Below, piece by piece: positions 34,489 through 43,670 of a stretch of DNA of 64,000 bases. The stretch spans positions 1 to 64,000 of the forward strand of contig NZ_JAJFOW010000021.1 in NCBI RefSeq assembly GCF_020731285.1, in the 5' to 3' direction. This stretch comes from Cohnella baijiui (GTDB taxonomy: Bacteria > Bacillota > Bacilli > Paenibacillales > Paenibacillaceae). Below the pieces are notes generated by a model. The model ran no database searches. It saw nothing but the letters and a program-made list of their open reading frames with translations, and was not told where the DNA came from. The first letter of the stretch is position 1, and each line of letters begins with the position of its first letter. Both the position numbers and the translations under genes were made by a program.

Positions 34489-34974
34489 ATGATCGACTGC
34501 AAGCTGCTGAGTCAGATTATCAGCCGTTACAAGTCGGCGATGTTCACGATGCAGCGACGGCTCAACGCCTTGATCCGGGACGAAATGCCGCAGGATCTGA
34601 CGGTCGACCAATTCGCCACGCTCGAATACATCCGTTCGCGAGGGCAGTGCACCTCCTCGGAGCTGGCGGAAGTGTTTTGCGTCGGCAAGAGCTCCATCAC
34701 GGCGATTATCTCGCGGTTGTTCGACAAGTCGCTCATCAGGCGGCTGCCCGACGACAAAGACCGGCGTGTGACCTATTTGCGATTGACCGAGGAAGGCGAA
34801 CGTATGGCCGTGGACATCGACGGCAGGCTCGAAACCCTCCTCAGCCGATATATGGGGCACTTCGACGAGAAGGAAGCCACACAGTTCATAGAGACCTATG
34901 AAAAGCTGGCGCATGTGTTGGTCCAACCGATCGAGCAGGACGCGCCGGCGGGAGAGGAGAAGCGTCAAGAATGA
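34489..34974 (+). CDS. MarR family transcriptional regulator
   Basis: A 161-residue winged-helix protein. It has dimerisation helices at both ends, the recognition segment CTSSELAEVFCVGKSSITAIISRL and the beta-wing DDKDRRVTYLRLTEEG. Two Cys residues (in RGQCTSSE and EVFCVGK) might sense oxidants; that is speculative. Its stop overlaps the MMPL start by ATGA, so both come from one operon. A dyad over the promoter implies autorepression, with release by a substrate of the exporter. Confidence 0.93.
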   Translation: MIDCKLLSQIISRYKSAMFTMQRRLNALIRDEMPQDLTVDQFATLEYIRSRGQCTSSELAEVFCVGKSSITAIISRLFDKSLIRRLPDDKDRRVTYLRLTEEGERMAVDIDGRLETLLSRYMGHFDEKEATQFIETYEKLAHVLVQPIEQDAPAGEEKRQE

Positions 34975-37900
34975 GAGCGATGGTGAAGTTCAGGTGGATC
35001 GTGCTGGCCCTATGGCTGGCGGCGGTCGCGGGGCTCGTGCTGACGGCGCCGAACATGGCCGATCTGGTCCGGGATAAGGGGCAGATCACCGTGCCGGACG
35101 GCTATTCGTCCACGAACGCCTCCAAGTGGATCGCCGAGATGAGCGCCCAATCCCAGACCAGCCAGCGCGGGGAATCCACGGTGCTCGTGTTCGGGGGCAA
35201 GGAAAAGCTGAACGACGGAGATCTCGCGGAAATTCGGCGGGGAATCGACGAGCTGAAGGCGAAGCAGGAGGAACTCGGGATCTCTTCGGTCACCACCCAC
35301 TTCGACACGCCGGAGCTGGCGAAGCAGATGGTATCCGGGGACGGCAAGACGGTTCTCGTGCTGCTGAACGTCGACGCCCACGGCAAAGAAACCGCCGACG
35401 CGCTGTACCGAGCCGTCGCGGATGTGAAGATCGAGCACTACTATACGGGCAACTGGCTGATTCAAGAAGACGTCATTCAAAGCTCCGAAGAAGGGCTGAA
35501 GAAGACGGAGTATATCACGGTAGCCTTTATCCTCGCCATCCTGTTCCTCGTGTTCCGCTCCGCCATCGCGCCGTTCATCCCGCTTCTGACGGTCGGGATC
35601 AGCTACGTGGCGGCGCAATCGGTCGTCTCCTACCTGGTCAAGTATGCGGAATTTCCGCTGTCGAACTTTACCCAGATCTTCATGGTCGCGGTCATGTTCG
35701 GGATCGGGACGGACTACTGCATCCTGTTGATCAGCCGATTCAAGGAAGAGCTCTCGCATAACGGCGGGAATAAAGTCCAAGCGATCCTGGATACGTACCG
35801 TACCGCGGGTAAGACGGTGCTCGTTTCCGGTCTCGCCGTCCTGGTCGGGTTCGCGTCGATCGGCTTCTCGACGTTCGGTCTGTACCGGTCGGCCGTCGCG
35901 GTCGCCGTCGGCGTCGCCGTGTTGATGATCGCGCTCGTCACGCTCGTGCCGTTCTTCATGGCTACGCTCGGGTCGGTCATCTTCTGGCCGGCGCGAGGCT
36001 CGCTCGAGCACAAGCCCAGCGGGCTGTGGGGCGCCGCCGGACGCTTCTCGCTGCGCAAGCCGCTGTGGGCGTTTATCCTGCTGCTTGTCGTGCTCGTTCC
36101 TTTCCTCAGCTTCTACAAAGGGACGACGTCGTTCAACTCGCTGGACGAAATCGGAGACAAGTACGACTCGGTACGCGGCTTCAACCGGATTTCGGACAGC
36201 TTCGGGCCCGGCGAGTCGCTGCCGACGAGTGTCGTCCTGAAGACGGACCATGCGCTCGATACGTCCGAAGGCCTCGCGATGATCGAGCAGGTATCCCGCG
36301 AGCTGGCCAAGGTGGACGGCGTCAAGACGGTCCGCAGCGCCACGCGTCCGACGGGCGAAGCGCCCTCGGACTTCCAGGTCGCCTCCCAGGTCGACACGCT
36401 GGGCAGCGGTCTGAACCAGGGCGCGGACGGCATCGACCAAGTCGCCAAGGGGTTGTCCGACGCGAGCAAGGAGCTGGAGAGCAACGCGTCCAAGCTGAGC
36501 GGAGCGGCCGCCGGCGCCGACAAGCTGGTGGACGGCACGCAGTCGCTGAAGCAGGGCGTCACCCAGCTTGGCGATGGTCTAAAGCGCATCGAGAAAGGGC
36601 TGCGCGACGGCTCGGTCGGCGCCAAGCAGCTGAGCGACGGGCTGGCGCAGGCCAAGGCGAGCGCCGATCAGTTGGCGGCCGCCAGCAAGCAGCTGGAGGA
36701 CAGCTACAAGCAGCTGGACGGGGGGCTCGGCCAGCTCGCGACGGCGTATCGCGATCTCGCCCAGCAGCAGCAGGGGCTGACGCAAGGGCTCGCGGATCTC
36801 GGCCAAGGCCTCGGCGGCCTGGCCGAGAAATATCCCGAGCTCAAGCAGGACGCCGACTTCCAGCGGGCGCAGGGCTCGGTGACGCAGCTCCAAGCGGGCT
36901 CGGCCCAGCTCGGAGAAGGGCTGAAGCAATTGAACGACAAGCTGGCCGGCGTCAACCAAGGGCTGTCCCAAGCGAACGCGGGCTTCGCGCAAGCGGCGGA
37001 CGGCCAGGCGAAGCTGGCCGCGGGACTCGCCAAGCTGTCGGCGGGCATCGCCGATTTGCAAGCCGGCATCGCGCAGGCGGCGGACGGCCAAGGCCAAGTC
37101 ATCGCCAAGCTGCCGTCGATGTCGAGCGGCCTCGACCAGCTGGCGTCCGGCCAGCAGGCTATCGGATCGGGCTTTAAGCAGCTCAACGGCCAGCTCGGTC
37201 AGCTGACCGACGGGCTGAACCAGAGCGTGGACGGCCTGACCAAGGTAACCGGCGGGCTGAAATCCGCGCAGAGCTACATCGGAGAATTGACCTCGACGCC
37301 CGACAAGCAGCTGAGCGGCTGGTTCATTCCCGACGAAGCCATCCAAGATCCGGATTATCAGAAGGCGCTGGACGTCTATCTTTCGCCGGACCGCAAGATC
37401 GTCAAGTTCGACGTCATCTTCGGCGGCAATCCGTACGCGACCGAGACGATGGCGAAGACGCCGGACGTGCAGGCCGCAGTCGAACGCGCGCTCAAGGGAA
37501 CGGCCTATGCGAAGGCGGACGTCGCGGTTGGCGGCGTAACGAGCATGAACCACGACCTGAAGACGATCTCGTCCGGCGACTATACGCGGACCGTCGTGCT
37601 TATGCTGGTCGGCATCGGGCTCATCCTGATCCTGATGTTCCGCTCGCTGGTCATCCCGCTTTACCTGATCGTGTCCCTGCTGGCCACGTACTTCACCTCG
37701 CTTGCGATCAACGAGCTGGTGTTCGTCCGGATCTTGGGCTATGCGGGCGCGAGCTGGGTCGTGCCGTTCTTCGGCTTCGTGCTGCTGATGGCGCTCGGCG
37801 TCGACTACAGCATCTTCCTGATGGACCGGTTCAAGGAATACCGCCATCTCCCGCCGCGGGAAGCGATCCTCAAGGCGATGATGAACATGGGCACCGTCAT

Positions 37901-38159
37901 TTTGTCGGCGGCGGTCATCCTGGGCGGCACGTTCGCGGCCATGCTGCCGTCGGGTGTCATGTCGCTGCTCCAGATCGCGACGATCGTGCTGGGCGGACTG
38001 TTCCTGTACGCGCTGGTCGTGCTGCCGCTGTTCATCCCCGTCATGGTGCGGTTGTTCGGCGAAGCCAACTGGTGGCCGTTCATGGGACGGAACCGCGAGC
38101 CGCGCGAGGACGGCGCGGCTGCGCATGCGCCATCCTCCCGCCCGGTCCATGACAATTAA
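34971..38159 (+). CDS. MMPL/RND-like family exporter with large helical external domain
   Basis: A 1062-residue exporter. It has two transmembrane sets (about 8-30 plus 185-385, and 850-1030), each ending in a family motif: GIGTDYCILLISRFKEE in the first half and ALGVDYSIFLMDRFKEY in the second, with the proton-relay Asp/Tyr. The second external domain (about 450-760) consists of Gly/Gln/Ala/Leu-rich helical repeats such as LADGLAQA- or LGQGLGGL-like units, as in YhgE/Pip proteins and B. subtilis YdgH. The preceding MarR gene overlaps by four bases. Lipid or drug export is the family role; the substrate is unknown. Confidence 0.92.
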   Translation: MRAMVKFRWIVLALWLAAVAGLVLTAPNMADLVRDKGQITVPDGYSSTNASKWIAEMSAQSQTSQRGESTVLVFGGKEKLNDGDLAEIRRGIDELKAKQEELGISSVTTHFDTPELAKQMVSGDGKTVLVLLNVDAHGKETADALYRAVADVKIEHYYTGNWLIQEDVIQSSEEGLKKTEYITVAFILAILFLVFRSAIAPFIPLLTVGISYVAAQSVVSYLVKYAEFPLSNFTQIFMVAVMFGIGTDYCILLISRFKEELSHNGGNKVQAILDTYRTAGKTVLVSGLAVLVGFASIGFSTFGLYRSAVAVAVGVAVLMIALVTLVPFFMATLGSVIFWPARGSLEHKPSGLWGAAGRFSLRKPLWAFILLLVVLVPFLSFYKGTTSFNSLDEIGDKYDSVRGFNRISDSFGPGESLPTSVVLKTDHALDTSEGLAMIEQVSRELAKVDGVKTVRSATRPTGEAPSDFQVASQVDTLGSGLNQGADGIDQVAKGLSDASKELESNASKLSGAAAGADKLVDGTQSLKQGVTQLGDGLKRIEKGLRDGSVGAKQLSDGLAQAKASADQLAAASKQLEDSYKQLDGGLGQLATAYRDLAQQQQGLTQGLADLGQGLGGLAEKYPELKQDADFQRAQGSVTQLQAGSAQLGEGLKQLNDKLAGVNQGLSQANAGFAQAADGQAKLAAGLAKLSAGIADLQAGIAQAADGQGQVIAKLPSMSSGLDQLASGQQAIGSGFKQLNGQLGQLTDGLNQSVDGLTKVTGGLKSAQSYIGELTSTPDKQLSGWFIPDEAIQDPDYQKALDVYLSPDRKIVKFDVIFGGNPYATETMAKTPDVQAAVERALKGTAYAKADVAVGGVTSMNHDLKTISSGDYTRTVVLMLVGIGLILILMFRSLVIPLYLIVSLLATYFTSLAINELVFVRILGYAGASWVVPFFGFVLLMALGVDYSIFLMDRFKEYRHLPPREAILKAMMNMGTVILSAAVILGGTFAAMLPSGVMSLLQIATIVLGGLFLYALVVLPLFIPVMVRLFGEANWWPFMGRNREPREDGAAAHAPSSRPVHDN

Positions 38160-38200
38160 TCGCGGCTGAATCGCGAGCCGAATGTTCCCTTTAAGATTTG

Positions 38201-38240
38201 AGAGCCTCCCGACCGCGGTTCGCGCGGCGGGGGGCTCTTT
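38201..38240 (+). terminator. Terminator of the MarR-MMPL operon
   Basis: AGAGCCTCCCG pairs with the GGGGGGCTCTTT region across an inner CCGC/GCGG stem, 41 bases after the MMPL stop. Confidence 0.75.
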
Positions 38241-38370
38241 GCCGTCGGGCGCATGCGATGGAACGGACGACAAAGCGGGGGATCCAGATAGGGGATGGCG
38301 CGCGGGCGGCGAATAGGTTAAGCATAGGATTTCGATGCGAATCAGCGAGACTTGGGGGGAACGACCTGCG

Positions 38371-41300
38371 ATGAGTCATTCAAAAGGAATGGGATGGAGC
38401 GTGCGCCCGCTGTCTGCCCCCGACGGCCGCGGGACGCCCGGGACGCCCGGGACGCAAAAAGGAATGGAAGTGCACGCGTATCTCGACGCCTGCGAGGATC
38501 GGATGGGGAGCTTTTTGCCGGCGGCTCGTCAGCTTGCCGAATGGCTGAACGGATGGTACCGCGAGGGACGGCGGGCGCCGGCCATCCGGACAAATCGATT
38601 CGTCATCCGGCCGGAGGAAGGAGAGGGGCTGAAGCTCGCGCTTCCGGACTTCGCTTCCAACGAGGCGTACGCGCGCTCGGAAGCCGATCCCGTCTATTCG
38701 CCCCCGGAGGAAAGCGGTAGCGCGGCTAGCCGCGACGAACGTGGAGATCTGTACGCGCTCGGCGTTGTTTTTTACGAATGGCTGACGGGACGGCTACCGC
38801 TGAGCGCGGCCGATGCGGCCGAGTGGGCATACGTTCGCAAGGCTGTCCGGCCCGAGCCGGTTCGGACCTACGACCGTCTCATTCCCGAATCCGTCTCGGC
38901 CATCGTGGCCAAGCTGCTCGCCAAGTCGCCCGAGGAACGCTATCAGAGCGCGGCTGGGCTGCAAGCGGATCTGGCGCGCTGCGAGGCAGATTGGGCGAGG
39001 GAGCGGCGGATCGCGCCGTTTCCGCTTGGGACGCGCGACCGCTCGTCGGCGCTCCGCCGGTCCGGGCCGCTGCGGGGACGAGAAGCCGAAGAGGCGCGCT
39101 TCGAGGAGATTTGGACCCGCTGTGCGGGCGGGAGTGCCGCCGCTTTGATGATCGCCGGCGCTGAAGGCGTAGGCAAATCTGTCCTGGCGAGCGCGCTCGT
39201 CCGCCGCGTCGAGGGGGAGGCGACGGTTGTCACCGGCAAGTTCGACCCGCTGCTCCGCGGCAGGCCGTACGAGCCGCTCGCGGAGGCGCTGCGGGTCTGG
39301 GTCCGGCGGCTGCTGACGGAGCCCGAGGAGCGGCTCGGCGCCTGGAAGCGCAAATTGCAGCGCGGGCTAGGCTCGGGGTGCGCCTTGCTGGCCGAGCTCG
39401 TGCCGGAGCTGAAGCTGCTGGTCGAACCGCCCGCGAAGACGGAGGCGATGCCGGAGGCCGCCGCCGAGCGTCGGTTTCAAGCCGCGTTTTTGAACATGAT
39501 GCATCTGTGCTGCGAGGCCGCGCGTCCTCTGGTTGTGCTGCTCGACGATCTGCATTGGGCGGACAAGGCGAGCTGGAAGCTGCTGCAGGCGCTGATGGCG
39601 GACCGGCGGATAAAGGGACTGCTTCTGATCGGCACTTATCGTCCTGCCGAAGAGGAGGAACGGGAGGCGGCGACGGGGGAGGATCGGTCGCGCGCTTCAG
39701 GGCGCGCCGATGGTCTGGAGGGGCCGACTCGGCCGGACCCGGAGGAAGAGCTGCGGGAGATGTCGCGGCACGCCGGGGTGCACCGCCTGTCGCTTTTTCC
39801 GCTGCCTCTTCGGGAGCTGAACCGGGTCGTCTCCGACGCGCTGGGTTCCGCCGAAGAGGAGGTGTACGGCCTGTCGGCGCTCCTGTTCCGCAAGACGGCG
39901 GGCAATCCGTATTACAGTCGCCGGCTGCTGCAGAAGATCCACGAAGGCGGGCTGCTCCGTTACCGGCCCGCGACGGAGGACTGGATCTGGGACGCGCAGG
40001 CGATCGAAGAGACGGAGGACGACGAGTCGCTCGTTCGATTCATGGTTCGCGAGATTCGCCGGCTGCCGGACGGTACCCGGCAGCTGTTGACGATCGCCGC
40101 CGCGCTCGGCGGCGCGTTCGAGGCGGCCTTCCTGGCCGAGGTCGCCGGCCTCCCGTTGGCAGACGTCTTCCGCGGGTTGGCCCCCGCGGCGGCCGCGGGA
40201 CTGCTCCTGCCGGACGGGGAGGCGGAGCGTGCGCCGGCGTTCGGCGGCGAAGGAGACCCCGGGACGCCTGCCGCGGGGCACGGCGGCTTCTCGGCGCCCG
40301 CCGCTTACCGGTTCGGACACGACCGGGTCCGGCAGACGGCGTACGCCGAGCTGACTCCCGACCGCCGCAGGGACGTTCACGCGAAGGCGGGCCGGCTGAT
40401 ACTGGCGCGCAGCGAGGGCGACGAGCGGGAACAGCGGCTGTTCGAGATCGTTGGCCATCTCAACCTGGGGATGGGCGGGAAGGTCGGGACGCCTGCAGGC
40501 GAGTCGGATACGTCCTTGCTTGCCCGGCTTAGCCTTCGGGCCGGCCGGAAGGCGAAAGCCGCGTTCGACTACGGCGCGGCCCGGCACTACCTGTCGTCCG
40601 CGGAGTCGCTGCTCGGCCCCGAAGCATGGGAACGCGACTTTGATGCGCGGTTCGAGCTGGCGCTCGACCGGCTGTCCTGCGAGTACGCGCTGGGCGACCT
40701 GGCGTCGGCGGACGCCATGGCGGGGCAATTGATGGCCAAAGCGCGCCGCAAGCGAGACCGTGTTCGCGTGTATAAGGTTCAAATGGACCACCATATCAAC
40801 GCCAACCGGCATCGCGAGACGATCACCTGGGGGTTCAAACTGCTGGACGACTATGGCGTCCGCCTGCCGAGGCGGGCCGGGAAATGGACCGCGCTTCGGG
40901 AGCTGGCGCTCACGCGGGCGATGCTTCGGCTGCGGATTTCCCGCATCGAGCGTCTGCCGGAGATGCGCGAGGCCGATCTGCGGAGCGTGTCGGAGGTGCT
41001 GGTGGCGATGGCCAACGCCGCCGGCTTTTCCGACGACAAGCTGCTCGCCGTCCTCGTCTCGAGGGCGGTGCGGCTGTCGCTCCGCCACGGCAACGGTCCG
41101 GTCTCGCCGGAGGCGTACGCGGCGTTCGCGGGCATCGTCGGCCTCGCGTTTCGGGACGAGCGTCAGGCCGACCGGCTGGCGCGGGCCGCGCTTCGGCTGG
41201 CGGACGCGCCCGGCGTCGGCGTCTTCCGCAAAAACAATGTGTACGGAGCGCTCTACCCGCTCATGATCCGCCTGCGGCCGCTTCGGCACATGGAACCTTA

Positions 41301-43074
41301 CCTCCGGCAGCTCGAGCAATTCACAGAGGAGAGCGGATCGACGTATTCTTCGGGCATCTTGGCGAGCATGCGGGCGGGGGTGAACTACCTTTCGGGCCGG
41401 TTGTATCGGTTGGCAGGCGACCTTCCGCGGGGGGAGGCGCTCGCGGAGGAGCTCCGGGATACGTTCCTTCGCTCGCTGTTTCGGCTGTACGGGGGGTTCC
41501 TCCGGCATTTGCAGGACCGGGCGGAAGAACGGCTGCTGTTGGCCGGGGACGAGGCGCGGGAAGCGGAATGGGTCGCGGACATCCGGGCCGACGAGACCCG
41601 CACGCTGCTGCTCAGCCAGTATTATACGCTGCGCATCCAGCTCGTCTGCCTGCTCGGCCGGCCTTCCGAGGCGGTACGCCTGGCCGAGGACGGCCGTGAG
41701 GCGCTGCGGGCGGTTCCTTTTGTGCCGTACTACCGGGAGTATCTGCTGTACGCCGGCGTTGCCGCCGCCCAAGCGCTCGCGGAGGGCGCCGGGCCGCTTG
41801 CGCGAACCGCACGCAAGCTGCTCGCGGACGCGCTGCGCCAGATGAGGGCGGCCGCCGCTGCGGTTCCCGACAACTACGCGCACAAGCTCGTGCTGCTGGA
41901 AGCGGAGACGGCCCGGCTCCACGGGAAAGGACGTCGGGCGGAGGTGGCCTACGAGCGCGCGGCGAACCTGGCGCGGGAGCAGGAGGCCTACCTGGATGCG
42001 GCACTGGCGGGCGAGCGGGCGGCTTCATGGTACCGGGATCGGGGACGGGCGACGACGGCTTCGGCATTCGCTTGGTCCGCATACCTGGACTATCTGCGGG
42101 CGGGTGCAACCGTCAAGGCGGAACGGATGCGGGAGGCGTACGACGGATTCGGCCGCTCACAGGCCCCGGTCGCCGCGACGCTGAGGGAGGAAGCGGCACC
42201 TGCGGCGGAACTTGTACGAGGTCCGGACCGGGAAGGGGAGGGCTTTGCAGGTCCAGTGAGAGAGAATAAGGTCGATGCCGAGGACGGCGACCTTGCCGCG
42301 GGGGCGGAGGGCGCCGAGCGCCACGCGGCCGCCGCTGCGTCGGACGCGTGGCGGGACATCCGCCTCCTCCGAGGCATGTCCGGCGTGCTGGCCGCCGGAC
42401 GGCCGGTGGACGAGCAAGTCCGCGAGCTGCTGCGTCTCCTCGCGATGCACGCCGGCGCGCAGAAAGCGTGTCTCGTCGTCGGCGGCGATCCGAAGTCGGC
42501 GTCGGTCGCCGCCGTTTGGTCCGCCGGGCGGTATGAGCGGCCCGACCCGCCTGTGCCGGTCGAGGACAGCCCGGACTTGTGCGCGGGCGCCGTGCAGTAT
42601 GCGCTTCGCACGGCCTCGGCTCTCGGGATTGAAGACGCGGCGGGGGATCCGACGTTTGCCGGGGATCCCTATGTTCGGCTGCATCGCGTCCGCTCGCTTT
42701 ACGCGCTGCCTATCCCGTCCGCCGCCGGTCGTCCGGGACTGCTCTACCTGGAGAACGCGCTGATCGCGGGCGCGTTCGCGGAGCCGCAGCCGGAGCTGTG
42801 GCATGTCGTGGCCGCTCAGACGTTTTCGCTGCTGTCCATTGAAGCGGGGGACGCGGCACTTGCAGAGACGGGAGCGGAGCTGGATCCGTTGACCGGACGG
42901 GAGCGGGAGGTGCTGGCCGTGCTCGCAGCCGGTTTGTCCAACAAGGAGATGGCCGCGCAGTTGGGATTGACCGAAGGCACCGTCAAGGTGCATATCAATC
43001 GCATCTATTCCAAGCTCGGCGTCAAACGCCGCACCCAGGCCGTCGAGGCGGCGCGTCGGCGGGGGCTGGTCTAG
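38371..43074 (+). CDS. Giant AAA-ATPase/LuxR regulator with remnant Ser/Thr kinase domain and GAF-like region
   Basis: A 1567-residue protein. ATG 38371 follows GGGGGGA; the frame also allows ATG 38335. Residues about 70-210 match only the C-lobe of a Ser/Thr kinase (LALPDFASNEAY, YSPPE, GDLYALGVVFYEWLTGRLPL, AKSPEERYQSA); the ATP-binding lobe and the HRD loop are missing. The AAA module follows with Walker A Lys269 in AEGVGKS and Walker B LLDDLHWAD (Asp392/393). A long helical TPR-like region (about 600-1280) comes next, then a GAF-like domain (about 1340-1480) and a LuxR helix-turn-helix at the C-terminus (LTGREREVLAVLAAGLSNKE). It is probably a signal-integrating transcription factor with a non-catalytic kinase scaffold. 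Confidence 0.85.
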   Translation: MSHSKGMGWSVRPLSAPDGRGTPGTPGTQKGMEVHAYLDACEDRMGSFLPAARQLAEWLNGWYREGRRAPAIRTNRFVIRPEEGEGLKLALPDFASNEAYARSEADPVYSPPEESGSAASRDERGDLYALGVVFYEWLTGRLPLSAADAAEWAYVRKAVRPEPVRTYDRLIPESVSAIVAKLLAKSPEERYQSAAGLQADLARCEADWARERRIAPFPLGTRDRSSALRRSGPLRGREAEEARFEEIWTRCAGGSAAALMIAGAEGVGKSVLASALVRRVEGEATVVTGKFDPLLRGRPYEPLAEALRVWVRRLLTEPEERLGAWKRKLQRGLGSGCALLAELVPELKLLVEPPAKTEAMPEAAAERRFQAAFLNMMHLCCEAARPLVVLLDDLHWADKASWKLLQALMADRRIKGLLLIGTYRPAEEEEREAATGEDRSRASGRADGLEGPTRPDPEEELREMSRHAGVHRLSLFPLPLRELNRVVSDALGSAEEEVYGLSALLFRKTAGNPYYSRRLLQKIHEGGLLRYRPATEDWIWDAQAIEETEDDESLVRFMVREIRRLPDGTRQLLTIAAALGGAFEAAFLAEVAGLPLADVFRGLAPAAAAGLLLPDGEAERAPAFGGEGDPGTPAAGHGGFSAPAAYRFGHDRVRQTAYAELTPDRRRDVHAKAGRLILARSEGDEREQRLFEIVGHLNLGMGGKVGTPAGESDTSLLARLSLRAGRKAKAAFDYGAARHYLSSAESLLGPEAWERDFDARFELALDRLSCEYALGDLASADAMAGQLMAKARRKRDRVRVYKVQMDHHINANRHRETITWGFKLLDDYGVRLPRRAGKWTALRELALTRAMLRLRISRIERLPEMREADLRSVSEVLVAMANAAGFSDDKLLAVLVSRAVRLSLRHGNGPVSPEAYAAFAGIVGLAFRDERQADRLARAALRLADAPGVGVFRKNNVYGALYPLMIRLRPLRHMEPYLRQLEQFTEESGSTYSSGILASMRAGVNYLSGRLYRLAGDLPRGEALAEELRDTFLRSLFRLYGGFLRHLQDRAEERLLLAGDEAREAEWVADIRADETRTLLLSQYYTLRIQLVCLLGRPSEAVRLAEDGREALRAVPFVPYYREYLLYAGVAAAQALAEGAGPLARTARKLLADALRQMRAAAAAVPDNYAHKLVLLEAETARLHGKGRRAEVAYERAANLAREQEAYLDAALAGERAASWYRDRGRATTASAFAWSAYLDYLRAGATVKAERMREAYDGFGRSQAPVAATLREEAAPAAELVRGPDREGEGFAGPVRENKVDAEDGDLAAGAEGAERHAAAAASDAWRDIRLLRGMSGVLAAGRPVDEQVRELLRLLAMHAGAQKACLVVGGDPKSASVAAVWSAGRYERPDPPVPVEDSPDLCAGAVQYALRTASALGIEDAAGDPTFAGDPYVRLHRVRSLYALPIPSAAGRPGLLYLENALIAGAFAEPQPELWHVVAAQTFSLLSIEAGDAALAETGAELDPLTGREREVLAVLAAGLSNKEMAAQLGLTEGTVKVHINRIYSKLGVKRRTQAVEAARRRGLV

Positions 43075-43104
43075 TCGGGCCTGTGTAGACGGGGCTCCGA
43101 GAAT

Positions 43105-43556
43105 TCGTCGGTATTTCCGCACATCTCGCTGCCGAAGAAGCTTCCCTGCCGTGAGATCATCGGTTTTTCCGCACATCTCGCTGCCGAAGAGGCAACTTGG
43201 CCGGGAATTAGTCGATATTTCCGCACATCTCGCTGCCGAAGAGGCCACTTGGTCGGGAGTTAGTCGATATTTCCGCACATCTCGCTGCTGAAGAGGTCAC
43301 TTGGTCGGGAGTTAGTCGATATTTCCGCACATCTCGCCGCTGAAGAGGCCACTTGGTCGGGAGTTAGTCGATATTTCCGCACATCTCGCTGCCGAAGAGG
43401 TCACTTGGTCGGGAGTTAGTCGATATTTCCGCACATCTCGCTGCTGAAGAGGCCACTTGGTCGGGAGTTAGTCGAAATTTCCGCACATCTCGCTGCCGAA
43501 GAGGCAACTAGGCCGGGAGTTAGTCGATATTTCCGCAAATCTCGCCGAAGCCGCGG
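43105..43556. repeat. 52-bp tandem array, nine copies
   Basis: TTTCCGCACATCTCG recurs at 43114 and then every 52 bp to 43530: nine copies with no change in spacing. The rest of the unit reads CTGCCGAAGAGGCCACTTGG, TCGGGAGTTAGTCGATA. The first two units are more divergent than the central ones. The core closely resembles that of the array at the window start (TTCCGCACAACTCG). No plausible gene is present, and no unique spacers occur, so it is not a CRISPR. It fills the gap between the LuxR-type gene and the SLH protein gene. Confidence 0.93.
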
Positions 43557-43587
43557 CAGATGCGGGATTCGAGCATTTTTTTTCGGG

Positions 43588-43616
43588 GCGTATATCTTTC
43601 GATATACGCTTTTTTT
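43588..43616 (+). terminator. Terminator or leader hairpin upstream of the SLH gene
   Basis: GCGTATATC and GATATACGC form a perfect 9-bp stem with a TTTC loop, followed by seven Ts. It lies 55 bases upstream of the SLH protein start and 514 bases after the LuxR-type stop. It could insulate the SLH gene or attenuate its leader. Confidence 0.75.
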
Positions 43617-43670
43617 GCATGCGCCTGCTATCATCTGGGTTCGGCCGGATATGAAAGCGAGGGAGATGCG

